NCBI GenBank assembly: GCA_900321425.1
Contig: ONWA01000012.1
Location: forward strand, 1 to 64,000
Length of the DNA stretch: 64,000 nt
Source of the DNA: an uncultured Prevotellaceae bacterium
GTDB taxonomy: Bacteria; Bacteroidota; Bacteroidia; Bacteroidales; Bacteroidaceae
Direction of reading: 5' to 3'
The notes beneath the pieces were generated by a model. The model was not told where the DNA came from, did no database searches, and worked only from the letters and a program-made list of their open reading frames with translations. Position 1 is the first letter of the stretch; every line of letters starts with the position of its first letter. The position numbers were made by a program, and so were the translations under genes. Below are positions 8,437 through 16,717 of the stretch, piece by piece.

Positions 8437-9842
8437 ACGTCTTTTCCGGGTTTCAGTTGTTCAGCATCATCAAAAGTAAGAATCGCATTACAGAGAGTAG
8501 CAGCCAGATTGGAGCCACCCTTCCGTCCTTCGACAATGATTTTAGGAATATCCTTGAAGGGTTTCACCATGTGCTTCGACTCCCTGACATGTACGAATCC
8601 TACGGGAGCAGCAATCACACCGGCAGGATGGGCTTTCCCCTTACGGATCAGGTCGCAGAGTTCCATCAATGCCGTCGGTGCATTTCCAAAGGCATAGAGC
8701 GCATCGGGATGTTCTTCGACAGCCAGACGGATTCCCGCCTGTGTGCGGGTGATGCCTAAGGTAGAAGCCATCTCGGCAACACGAGGGTCGGACAGGTAGC
8801 ATTTTGCCTCAATACCCAACCGTTGGAGAGCTCCCTTACGGATGCCACTGGTCACCATCGTCACATCGGTAATAATCGTTTTCAGCGTTCCCTCCTTCAC
8901 CTGATGGTACAACCGTTCTACAGCCCCCTCGTCAGTATAGAGAAGGTCTTGCATCTCGAAATCGGCGGTAGTATGGATGGCGTGCAACAAGGCCCACCGA
9001 TGACCTAAGGAACGTGGTGGTTGTGGTTTCTCGGCCAGTATCTTCTCGATTGTTTGGAATGAAGCAATCATGATATTCTGACCAATCTTATTGCTTTCAT
9101 CGAGCTGCTCACGATAATAGCCACGAGGGGTAATCATCTTACCGTCGTTGATATACGACTGACTGTTGCCGATGAGAATCACCGTAAACATATCCACCTC
9201 TTCAGGGTCGAATGCGCCCAGCGTGGTCAGTCGCACCTCCTGTTCCTCACGTCCTGCCTGACGGACAAAGCCCACAGGTGTATCGGCAGAACGCTCCTTC
9301 AAGAACAGTTCTTGCAGACGATACAGTTGCCAGTAGCGCCCATGCGACTTCGGGTTATAAATAGCCGTCACGAAGTCGCCCACGGCAGCAGCACGGATAC
9401 GCTGTTCAATTCTCTCCCATGGTGTCATCAAGTCGCTGAGGGAGATGACACACAGATCGTGTCCGATGGGAGCGCCCAACAGGGCAGCGGCCTTCTGAAA
9501 GGCAGAGATGCCCGGCAGGGAGCAGACCTCTACTCCACTCTTTCGCTGACGACGCATCTCGTAGACCAGCGGCGTCATCCCATAAATACCCGCATCCCCC
9601 GAAGAGATGACCACCACATTCTTATCCTGCTCAGCCCATTCGAACGCCTGTTCGGCACGCTCACGCTCCTTCTTCATGCCCGTGTCGACACACACACACG
9701 AAGACTGGAGGTACTGGCTGATAAACTGAAAGTAATACTGGTAGCCCACCACCACATCCGCCTGTCGGAGTGCGTCGATGACAACAGGAGTGATATCTTC
9801 AGGACTCCCAGGACCTATGCCTGCAACGATAATTTTTCCCAT
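8433..9842 (-). CDS. cbiHC: CbiH-CbiC fusion: precorrin-3B C17-methyltransferase and precorrin-8X methylmutase
   Basis: The start is set at the ATG giving MGKIIVAGIGPGSPEDITP; the frame is open further upstream but that part has no similarity to CbiH. Protein of 469 residues. Residues 1-~245 are CbiH/CobJ (VVISSGDAGIYGMTPLV, VCSLPGISAFQKAAALLGAP, AAAVGDFVTAIYNPKSHGR), the ring-contracting methyltransferase. From ~265 CbiC/CobH follows: LHAIHTTADFEMQDL with the catalytic His, ITDVTMVTSGIRKGAL, and APVGFVHVRESK. CbiC moves a methyl group from C11 to C12, giving hydrogenobyrinate/cobyrinate. First gene of the corrin operon, 79 nt after ppiD, with a hairpin in the gap and no room for a cobalamin riboswitch. 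Confidence 0.93.
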   Translation of the reverse strand: MGKIIVAGIGPGSPEDITPVVIDALRQADVVVGYQYYFQFISQYLQSSCVCVDTGMKKERERAEQAFEWAEQDKNVVVISSGDAGIYGMTPLVYEMRRQRKSGVEVCSLPGISAFQKAAALLGAPIGHDLCVISLSDLMTPWERIEQRIRAAAVGDFVTAIYNPKSHGRYWQLYRLQELFLKERSADTPVGFVRQAGREEQEVRLTTLGAFDPEEVDMFTVILIGNSQSYINDGKMITPRGYYREQLDESNKIGQNIMIASFQTIEKILAEKPQPPRSLGHRWALLHAIHTTADFEMQDLLYTDEGAVERLYHQVKEGTLKTIITDVTMVTSGIRKGALQRLGIEAKCYLSDPRVAEMASTLGITRTQAGIRLAVEEHPDALYAFGNAPTALMELCDLIRKGKAHPAGVIAAPVGFVHVRESKHMVKPFKDIPKIIVEGRKGGSNLAATLCNAILTFDDAEQLKPGKDV

Positions 9843-9857
9843 CGTGATGATTTTAAC

Positions 9858-9887
9858 AAAAGAGTTGGCAGCCGAAACTGTCAACTC
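9858..9887 (-). terminator. Hairpin between ppiD and cbiHC (terminator or attenuator)
   Basis: Arms 9862-9871 and 9878-9887 form a 10-bp stem with one mismatch and a 6-nt loop; read on the minus strand it is followed by TTTTG. The short T-run makes partial read-through into the cobalamin operon plausible. Confidence 0.5.
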
Positions 9888-9921
9888 CAATGATTCTATA
9901 TTTAAAAAGATATGCTCACAT

Positions 9922-12057
9922 TTAGAAGAACAAGTAGCGGTTGTCAACGACATTAGCCTTCTGGTAGAGCTCGCCCATGAAACGGCTGGCTGCCTGGAGG
10001 GCACGCTGCTGGAGCTGCTGCTCCATGGCCTTCTCGTCGTACTTCTCACCCTGACGAGTGTTCTTCTTAACCACCTGGAAGAGATAAGCGCCACCATTAC
10101 CCTTGACGAGGTTGGCGCTGAACTGACCCTCCTTGGCTGCAGCGACAGCTCCAGAGAGAGCAGGCTCGCTAGCACCGGTAGCTGCGATGAACGCAGGAGC
10201 TGCAAAGGTTACCTGGTTGACAGAGTCAATCTGAGCACCCTTAGCCTTGGCATCAGCAATGCTCTTCACACCAGCAAACTTCTCTTTCAGCATCTCGAAC
10301 TTCTTGTCGCGGATAACATCCATCTTCACCATTTCCTTGGCATCAGCAAGATCGCGATAGCCAACAGGATGAACCTTGGTGAGAGCTACGACAAGGAGGT
10401 GGTCGTTGGTACCACACTCATAGAGTGGTGACACCTCGCCAACCTTAGCGTCGAAGATCCACTTCATCGTCTCACGAGTAGAACGGATGCCCGCTACGTG
10501 ATGCTCATTATTGAAGAGGTCTCTACGCTCCTGTACGGTATAGCCGTGCTTGGCAGCATTCTTCTCGATATCCTCGAGGGTCTTGTTCTCGCTGACAAAC
10601 TGGCTGAACTTGTTGTATGCCTGTGAATAAGTATCCTTAGAGAAATCGATGGTGTGCTTGATGACAGCAGCATCATACTTTTCAACCATAGCCTTGCGGT
10701 TGAGCACCTGAACGATGATGTTGCCCTGCGTAAACTCAACATTCTTCATCTCACCAGCGCCAAGTGTTGTCAGCGCGTTGATGTAGTTCTTAGAGTCAGC
10801 ATCGACCACACCATTCTCGTACATATTAGAAGTAAGCCAAACGCTCTTACCCTCCTGACCATATTTCTTAGCCAGTGCCTCGAAATCGGCACCGTCCTTC
10901 AGAGCGGTGTAAATGCTATCGGCTGTCTTATGAGCTGCCTCAGCTGTCTCACCACCCACCTGAATCTGACGATACTCAATAGAGTCAGGCATCAGAGTCT
11001 TTGCCAACAGCTTCACTACATTCAGGGTATTGTCACCCTTGTTCTCAAACGGAGCAGTAGTCTGACCTACCGCCATTGAATCGAGCTTTGCAGCGATATC
11101 GCTGGGATAAGCATGACGGCTCATAGGCATCGCTGCATAGGCAAACTGTGACTGAGCCTTACGAACAACCTCAGCGGCTGCCTCACCATTCTTCAACTTC
11201 TCAGAAGCCTCCTTCATGGTCTTCATCAGCGCAGCACGGTCGTTGGCAGAAGGTAGAACCTGGAAATCAACATACTTGATATCGCGGCTCTCAGCAAACT
11301 GCTTGAACATCTCTTTCTGCTCCTCGTACTTAGCCTTGAGGTCAGCATCAGAAACCTTCACGTCGTTGTCGTTGATGGTAGAGTATGCGGCAGAAGCCAG
11401 GATGATATTGCTCTCCTGATTCTTAGCGTCGAATGCCATCTTAGCAGATACGGGGTTAGAGAGCAGGCAATGAGAAAGCAATGTCTGATACTTAGCAGCC
11501 AGTGTCTGCTCACGGAGGTTCTTCTCCATGAACTGCCAGTATTTATACATAGTCTGATACTGCTCTGCCTGTGGATTGTTGGCTGCAGTCATCTTCTTGT
11601 AGTCAGACAAGAACTTGGTCAGCAAGCTGACATCAAAACGACCAGTCTGCTGGTTCACGAAAGGAGTCTGCATCAACATGGGGTTAGTACCTTCCTTGAG
11701 GATGTTCTGCAGTTCCTCGTCGGTAACGGTCAAGCCCAGCTTAGCGGCTTCTTTCTCAAGAATTTTATTGTTCACGAACTGCTGCCATACCTGATCCTTC
11801 AAGTTGTTGAGTTCGTCCTCGGTGAGATTATCACGTCCCTGTGTCATCTTCACGATATCCTGATACTCGTCAACGAGTGTCTGGAAATCCTGTACAGAGA
11901 GTTTTTCACCTAACACCTCGCCTACCTGCTGACGTGCCTGATTATTGGTTGCCTCACAGGAACGGAACGCTTCTTCGGCGATGAAAGCGAAGAGGGCAAG
12001 ACCAATCACACATACAAGTACTGGTCCCCAGCTTCTGATTTTTCCAATTGCTGCCAT
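9922..12057 (-). CDS. PpiD-like periplasmic folding factor (SurA N-terminal and parvulin-like domains)
   Basis: Protein of 711 residues with one N-terminal membrane anchor (GPVLVCVIGLALFAFIAEEAF, residues ~11-31) and a large periplasmic part. Residues ~40-230 form the helical SurA_N-type chaperone region (LTEDELNNLKDQVWQQFVNNKILEKEAAKLG). Around residue 350-460 lies a parvulin-like prolyl isomerase domain (SIEYRQIQVGGETAEAAHKTADSIYTALKDGADFEALAKKYGQ), shortened and divergent, so isomerase activity is uncertain. PpiD-like proteins assist outer-membrane and secreted proteins emerging from the Sec channel. It follows the CNNM and LptC genes in the usual Bacteroidales order and has its own -7 box. 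Confidence 0.88.
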   Translation of the reverse strand: MAAIGKIRSWGPVLVCVIGLALFAFIAEEAFRSCEATNNQARQQVGEVLGEKLSVQDFQTLVDEYQDIVKMTQGRDNLTEDELNNLKDQVWQQFVNNKILEKEAAKLGLTVTDEELQNILKEGTNPMLMQTPFVNQQTGRFDVSLLTKFLSDYKKMTAANNPQAEQYQTMYKYWQFMEKNLREQTLAAKYQTLLSHCLLSNPVSAKMAFDAKNQESNIILASAAYSTINDNDVKVSDADLKAKYEEQKEMFKQFAESRDIKYVDFQVLPSANDRAALMKTMKEASEKLKNGEAAAEVVRKAQSQFAYAAMPMSRHAYPSDIAAKLDSMAVGQTTAPFENKGDNTLNVVKLLAKTLMPDSIEYRQIQVGGETAEAAHKTADSIYTALKDGADFEALAKKYGQEGKSVWLTSNMYENGVVDADSKNYINALTTLGAGEMKNVEFTQGNIIVQVLNRKAMVEKYDAAVIKHTIDFSKDTYSQAYNKFSQFVSENKTLEDIEKNAAKHGYTVQERRDLFNNEHHVAGIRSTRETMKWIFDAKVGEVSPLYECGTNDHLLVVALTKVHPVGYRDLADAKEMVKMDVIRDKKFEMLKEKFAGVKSIADAKAKGAQIDSVNQVTFAAPAFIAATGASEPALSGAVAAAKEGQFSANLVKGNGGAYLFQVVKKNTRQGEKYDEKAMEQQLQQRALQAASRFMGELYQKANVVDNRYLFF

Positions 12058-12120
12058 TGTTTTTGTTTTTTTTATTTATTTATATTTTTCTTTTTTTTCA
12101 GTTATTTGACTAACAGTCGG

Positions 12121-12128
12121 CAAAATTA
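12121..12128 (-). promoter_or_regulatory. -7 box of the ppiD-like gene
   Basis: Minus-strand TAATTTTG, 63 nt before the start codon. No clear TTTG at the -33 position. Confidence 0.5.
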
Positions 12129-12171
12129 CTAAAAATGTCGGAAATGAAGAAATTTTTCTGTAAAAATTACC

Positions 12172-13428
12172 CTATTCAGCGACTTTTAGGCGTACGAGTT
12201 CTATTTTTGTCATGGTATTCTTGATGATTTTAAACTCAAACTTACCAATTGTCACCACTTCGTTCAGTTTCGGGAAGCTCTGATATTCGTGGAGAATCAG
12301 TCCTCCGAGCGTCATATACTCATCACTCTCAGGCAATCCCAGATCGAACATCTCATTGATCTTTTCTATCTCCAAACGAGCAGAGAGCAGATACTCACCA
12401 TTTTCCAGTCGTTGTGCAATATAGTTGGTGGAGTCGTGCTCATCCTCAATCTCACCGAAAATCTCCTCCACAATGTCTTCCAGGGCAACCAGACCGCTGG
12501 TTCCACCAAACTCATCCACCACCACGCCAAGGGTCTTTTTCTGCTGCAAGAAGGTCTGCATCATCTTCTGAGCGGGCATCGTCTCAGGCACAAAGGGCAT
12601 TGTGCGGATGCACTTCACCCAGTCCTGAGGGTTTCGGAACATCTCGGAAGAATGGATATAGCCGATGATATGATCGATATCCTCATGGAAAACGATAATC
12701 TTCGAGTGACCACTCTCAATGAAACGCTGTTTCAATTGCTCAATACTACACGTATCCTCTACCGCATCAATCTCCGTACGAGGCACCATACAATCTCTGA
12801 CCTTCGTATCAGAGAAATCGAGCGCATTATGGAAGATGCGCACCTCCTCGTCGATATTATCCTTATCAGTGGCATTATCCAACGACGATTGAACCAGATA
12901 GTCTAAGTCTACTTTGGTAAACTCCTTATCTTCTTCAGATGTACGCATCTTGACACCAACTAATGCCAACATACATTTCGACAGAAAGGTGGCAAAACGT
13001 GAGATAGGATAAAGGATGACGTAGCACAAGAATGCCGGTAATGCGAAAATGGTAAGCATGGTGTTGGGGTTGTTCTTGAACACCATCTTGGGCAGGAACT
13101 CGCCCGTAAACAGGACCACCACCGTTGACAGCAACGTGTCGGCTGTCACGCGGAAACCGTCGCTCAGTCCACTGAACAGCGTAGCATCGAATATCTGAGC
13201 AAACAGAATGCCGTAAATGACCAGAGCGATATTATTACCTACCAACATCGTAGAGACAAAATTGCTCGGATGCTGATAAAACAATGAAATAGCCTTCTGA
13301 GAAAGAGCATGCTTCTCGCGATCCATCTCAGCCAACATTCGGTTGCTGGCAACAAATGCAATCTCCATGCCTGAGAAGAAGGCAGAGAAAATCATCGAGA
13401 CAACAAGTCCTATGATTAAATGTGTCAT
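12172..13428 (-). CDS. CNNM/CorC-family membrane protein with CBS pair (hemolysin-like)
   Basis: Protein of 418 residues. Residues ~1-175 are a CNNM (DUF21) membrane domain with about four segments and the GMEIAFVASNR start; next come two CBS motifs (MVPRTEIDAVEDTCSIEQL, KIIVFHEDIDHIIGYIHSSEMF, LGVVVDEFGGTSGLVALEDIVEEIFGEI) and a C-terminal CorC/HlyC domain. Family members are linked to Mg2+/Co2+ export; the old name hemolysin is not supported for most. Its start overlaps the lptC stop by 4 nt, so it is translationally coupled to an LPS-transport gene, an arrangement common in Bacteroidales. Confidence 0.88.
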   Translation of the reverse strand: MTHLIIGLVVSMIFSAFFSGMEIAFVASNRMLAEMDREKHALSQKAISLFYQHPSNFVSTMLVGNNIALVIYGILFAQIFDATLFSGLSDGFRVTADTLLSTVVVLFTGEFLPKMVFKNNPNTMLTIFALPAFLCYVILYPISRFATFLSKCMLALVGVKMRTSEEDKEFTKVDLDYLVQSSLDNATDKDNIDEEVRIFHNALDFSDTKVRDCMVPRTEIDAVEDTCSIEQLKQRFIESGHSKIIVFHEDIDHIIGYIHSSEMFRNPQDWVKCIRTMPFVPETMPAQKMMQTFLQQKKTLGVVVDEFGGTSGLVALEDIVEEIFGEIEDEHDSTNYIAQRLENGEYLLSARLEIEKINEMFDLGLPESDEYMTLGGLILHEYQSFPKLNEVVTIGKFEFKIIKNTMTKIELVRLKVAE

Positions 13429-14117
13429 GGTTTAGAAAGGGTATTTTGATGGTTAGCGGCGTGCTTCGTGGCAGCCTGACGTTTGGGAACATCCACCTTA
13501 GCGGTATCCACAGGAGCAGAATGATCCGCTTGTTTATTCTCGCCCGTGATATCCTCCGACTGGAACGAGCCTTTGGAGTTGGATACGATATAACGCGACA
13601 TATTCTCGTTGCTCCTGAAATAGGTTCCCTCCAATGCTCGCTCAGGAGTAATCACACGGGAAAAGACATTGGAATACAACTCATGACTGGATCCGTCCCA
13701 GTAGAGTTCCTCACTACGATATACCAGTCCGTTGGCATTGCGGATACGCACACGCCCCCGCAACTTCCACAGTTTCAACTGATCGTAGTACCATGCAGAG
13801 TCAGCTTGTACATAGGCTTCCACATGGAATTTCTCATCAAACTGTTCAAAGAACACCCCTTTGATGAACTCCCAATAGGACGGTTGCCGAACGGTATTCA
13901 CATCCCATCGCTCAGCGATGATTCGATATTTGATAACGCCAGAGTCGCTAATCAGCGTATTCAAGCCATAGGTGGTCATCATCGCCACAGAATCCTTGTC
14001 GTTAATCGCTGGTGCCGTGTGTTCCTGCACCTGATCGCATGCCGACAACAAGAACAGGGCAGACATCATGCCTACCCCGAAATAATATTTGAAATATCGG
14101 ATTATTCCACCTTCCAT
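13425..14117 (-). CDS. lptC: LPS export periplasmic protein LptC
   Basis: Lipoprotein-like signal at the N-terminus (MMSALFLLSACDQ) followed by an LptC/OstA-like beta-jellyroll: short repeated strands such as YRIIAERWDVN, FDEKFHVEAYVQADSAWYYD, LWKLRGRVRIRNANGLVYRSEELYWD. In LptC proteins this bridges LPS from the LptBFG pump to LptA/LptD. The C-terminal ~45 residues are charged and low-complexity. I use the ATG of MEGGIIRYFKYYF; a start 12 nt upstream is also open. The start lies inside the end of the outer-membrane-protein gene (16-nt overlap) and the end overlaps the CNNM gene. Confidence 0.85.
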   Translation of the reverse strand: MEGGIIRYFKYYFGVGMMSALFLLSACDQVQEHTAPAINDKDSVAMMTTYGLNTLISDSGVIKYRIIAERWDVNTVRQPSYWEFIKGVFFEQFDEKFHVEAYVQADSAWYYDQLKLWKLRGRVRIRNANGLVYRSEELYWDGSSHELYSNVFSRVITPERALEGTYFRSNENMSRYIVSNSKGSFQSEDITGENKQADHSAPVDTAKVDVPKRQAATKHAANHQNTLSKP

Positions 14118-15361
14118 TTCATAAACCAACGTTCATTGAAGGTCAGTCCGATATTGATGCGGAACGTATTCTCGGTAATCATTCCTGTTGCAGAGGAATG
14201 CACCCACTGACCACTGATATTCAGTATAGAACGGTTGTTATAGCTGTTGGCAATAGGCAATCCAAAGCCTGCGCTGATACTAAACTCCTTCGGACCGTCG
14301 GCACCATTTATATAATAATAAGGTGTAGCATAGGATATACCCATACGATAGTGAACACGTTTGAAGAAGTTACGACTCACCGGATTAGGAATCCACTCGC
14401 CACCGACCACCACCTTGGTGCGATTCTTCAACTGTCCTTCACGCAACACATACTTATCGGTAGTAGTGTCGTCAAAGACGGGGAACAATTTAGATCCCCA
14501 CTGCTGAAGGTTCAAATCGGCACCCAAGAAGAGATTGTTTTTGTGGTTCCATACAACTCCGAAAGAATACATCATGGGGAGCGAAAATGGCTTTTCTATC
14601 GTATATGACACTTCTGTGTTATCAACATAACAACTGGCTTCTCCTCCTAAATTATGACCGATTGACACCGTTGCGCCCAATGTCAATTTGTCAGACTTAC
14701 GAAGATCAAACATATATTGTGCACCCAAATCGAGCTTGAAACTGCTGATATCGGCTGTATAGGTACGGTAAATCGAGTTGACATCAGTGGTGGGCAACGT
14801 TCCAGAAATAATATTGTGCGTATAATCACCCCACAGATAGGAGAAGTTAAAACCTACTGACAAAGGTTTGATGATACGCCATCCCATACCCAAGAACACT
14901 TGGTGAAGACCTCCGTCACCCTTGTAGGTAACAGGAATCTCTACTTCGTTAAGGGATGTCTCAAAGTTATAACCGATATTACTGAACGGCAAAATACCAA
15001 CAGCCATTCCCAGATTCTTCAAAATACGGAAAGAAGCGACAGCATACTCAAAAGAAGCGTTTTTCTCGTTTTTCTTCATGTCGCCCTCCTTATAATTCGT
15101 AAAGTGACCTGCCATTCCGATATCGAAAACCATCGTAACGGAATCAATAGCGGAATAAGATGCGGGGTTCAATGCATTCACCTGATTACTAAAACGGAAT
15201 CCTTGTGCCAAACCGTTCATTCCCCTATTAAAACCCTGCGACTGTTCAGCGAGGGTTCCCAGACCATAACGGCTGTAAGGAGACATGGTCACACTCTGTG
15301 CCGATGCCACAAAAGACAGGGGCAGAAGACACAAAACAACAAATATTTTCTTCATTTTCAT
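14102..15361 (-). CDS. Outer-membrane beta-barrel protein of unknown function
   Basis: Signal peptide MKMKKIFVVLCLLPLSFVASAQ, then ~400 residues of alternating strands ending in Phe-rich beta structure (TFRINIGLTFNERWFMKWK), as expected for an outer-membrane barrel. SPYSRYGLGTL after the signal peptide and NPASYSAIDS resemble the start of PorV/FadL-like Bacteroidota barrels. It precedes lptC and the CNNM gene in an apparent operon; a structural or transport role at the outer membrane is likely but unproven. An in-frame TTG 12 nt upstream is less likely as start than the ATG used here. Confidence 0.75.
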   Translation of the reverse strand: MKMKKIFVVLCLLPLSFVASAQSVTMSPYSRYGLGTLAEQSQGFNRGMNGLAQGFRFSNQVNALNPASYSAIDSVTMVFDIGMAGHFTNYKEGDMKKNEKNASFEYAVASFRILKNLGMAVGILPFSNIGYNFETSLNEVEIPVTYKGDGGLHQVFLGMGWRIIKPLSVGFNFSYLWGDYTHNIISGTLPTTDVNSIYRTYTADISSFKLDLGAQYMFDLRKSDKLTLGATVSIGHNLGGEASCYVDNTEVSYTIEKPFSLPMMYSFGVVWNHKNNLFLGADLNLQQWGSKLFPVFDDTTTDKYVLREGQLKNRTKVVVGGEWIPNPVSRNFFKRVHYRMGISYATPYYYINGADGPKEFSISAGFGLPIANSYNNRSILNISGQWVHSSATGMITENTFRINIGLTFNERWFMKWKVE

Positions 15362-15383
15362 ATTCTCATCCAATTACAGGCTG

Positions 15384-15391
15384 CAAAATTA
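15384..15391 (-). promoter_or_regulatory. -7 box for the outer-membrane protein/lptC operon
   Basis: Minus-strand TAATTTTG, 22 nt before the start codon, back to back with the plus-strand promoter of the Lnb-like gene. Confidence 0.55.
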
Positions 15392-15436
15392 TCGAAAAAA
15401 AACGAAATAAACGCACGTAAAGTGGAAAATATAGCG

Positions 15437-15444
15437 TAATTTTG
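15437..15444 (+). promoter_or_regulatory. -7 box of the Lnb-like gene, almost touching the start codon
   Basis: TAATTTTG ends 4 nt before the GTG start; transcription would begin at or next to the start codon, predicting a leaderless message. Confidence 0.5.
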
Positions 15445-15448
15445 CATC

Positions 15449-16621
15449 GTGAAACATTTAAAAAAGATTTTTAGGACTCTTACAACCCTCATTCTGCTTC
15501 TTTCCTGCAACGTCAGTTTTGCACAAGGAACAGAATATCCCATGGATTCTGTTGAGATAGGGCTCATCACCTGCTCACCCCACGAAGAGGTGTATAGCCT
15601 ATACGGACATAGTGCGCTCAGGATACACAACCTGAAAACGGGGGAAGACGTGGTATATAACTGGGGAATCTTTAATTTCAGCAAACCCTTTTTTGTCCTT
15701 CGATTTATCTTTGGACTGACAGACTATGAACTGGACACGATGCCCTTCGATGCCTTCTGCAACTACTATAGATATTGGGGTAGTAGCGTAACAGAACAGG
15801 TACTTGACCTCACGACAGAAGAGAAAGAAAAAATTCAACAGGCATTGATCGAGAACCTTCGTCCAGAGAACAAAATTTATCGTTATAATTTCTTTTATGA
15901 CAACTGTTCTACACGACCAAGAAATATCATAGAAAACAGTTTAACAAGAAAATTACATTATACTGGTTTACAGGATAATATATATTCATATAGAGAACTT
16001 GTTAGAGTCTGTACAAGAAATCATCCATGGGCTACATTTGGTAATGATATTTTACTCGGCGTCCAAGCAGACCAAAAACTGATTTCGAGAGAAGAAGAAT
16101 TTTTACCTGAAAAGTTAATGAACCATATGCAAGGTGCCCAAACCTATGGTTTGGGGAACTATTCCCCTTTGGTGAAAGAAATGCGCATCATTGTTCCTCC
16201 TGGAGTACAGTTCGTCGAATCAGATTTCCCCGTCTCTCCCCTCACCTGCAGTCTCATTTTATTCGTCTTTTCCGCATTGATAGGCTGCTGGGAATGGAAG
16301 CGCAAGAAGACTTTTCAAGTATGGGATATCACGCTGATGATAGCACAAGGGCTGGCAGGACTGGTTCTGACAGCGATGATTTTCTCACAACATCCGACTG
16401 TCAGCATTAATTTCCAACTGTTTTTATTGAATCCCCTCCCACTCTTTTACCTTTTTTCTGTGGCAAAAGGGAGAAAGACCTATTATTGGCACGTCTTGCT
16501 CACGATGATTATGCTTTTTTACATCGGTGGAATATGGCAAAACTATGCAGAAGGAATGAACGTTTTGGCACTATCTTTGCTGTTAAGAGTTATCATCCAT
16601 CAAAGGCTGAGTAAGAAATAA
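15449..16621 (+). CDS. DUF4105 protein, Lnb-like lipoprotein N-acyltransferase candidate
   Basis: Protein of 390 residues with a signal peptide (KKIFRTLTTLILLLSCNVSFAQ), a periplasmic DUF4105 domain (residues ~25-235) and about five C-terminal membrane segments (from ~250). The domain has ITCSPHEEVYSLYGHSALRI and later NFFYDNCSTRPRNIIE; His in the first and Cys in the second are the likely catalytic pair of a thiol (NlpC/P60-like) fold. DUF4105 is now described as the N-terminal periplasmic domain of Lnb, the Bacteroidota enzyme adding the third acyl chain to lipoproteins. A GTG is used as start because the signal peptide begins there. Function is inferred from the family only. Confidence 0.8.
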   Translation: MKHLKKIFRTLTTLILLLSCNVSFAQGTEYPMDSVEIGLITCSPHEEVYSLYGHSALRIHNLKTGEDVVYNWGIFNFSKPFFVLRFIFGLTDYELDTMPFDAFCNYYRYWGSSVTEQVLDLTTEEKEKIQQALIENLRPENKIYRYNFFYDNCSTRPRNIIENSLTRKLHYTGLQDNIYSYRELVRVCTRNHPWATFGNDILLGVQADQKLISREEEFLPEKLMNHMQGAQTYGLGNYSPLVKEMRIIVPPGVQFVESDFPVSPLTCSLILFVFSALIGCWEWKRKKTFQVWDITLMIAQGLAGLVLTAMIFSQHPTVSINFQLFLLNPLPLFYLFSVAKGRKTYYWHVLLTMIMLFYIGGIWQNYAEGMNVLALSLLLRVIIHQRLSKK

Positions 16622-16667
16622 GTTAATAATAAATCCATAAATTATGCCTAATTACAGAAAAAATTCG

Positions 16668-16675
16668 TAATTTTG
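16668..16675 (+). promoter_or_regulatory. -7 box of secA
   Basis: TAATTTTG, 42 nt before the secA start codon; no clear -33 TTTG. Confidence 0.5.
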
Positions 16676-16717
16676 CACGGTTTTTCACATTAATAAAAAT
16701 AAATAGAATATAAAGAT

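Noticed and set aside
9843..9921. Cobalamin riboswitch before the corrin operon
   Set aside because: Only 79 nt between genes, with a simple hairpin; no B12-box-like sequence recognised. The leader at 601-765 is also too short.
9843..10205. Upstream extension of the cbiHC frame
   Set aside because: The translated part is Ser/Arg-rich and overlaps ppiD in antisense-free shadow frame; CbiH similarity begins exactly at MGKIIVAGIGPG.
12172..13428. Hemolysin/toxin reading of the CNNM protein
   Set aside because: The domain set is CNNM plus CBS pair plus CorC/HlyC, an ion-transport family; the hemolysin name is historical.
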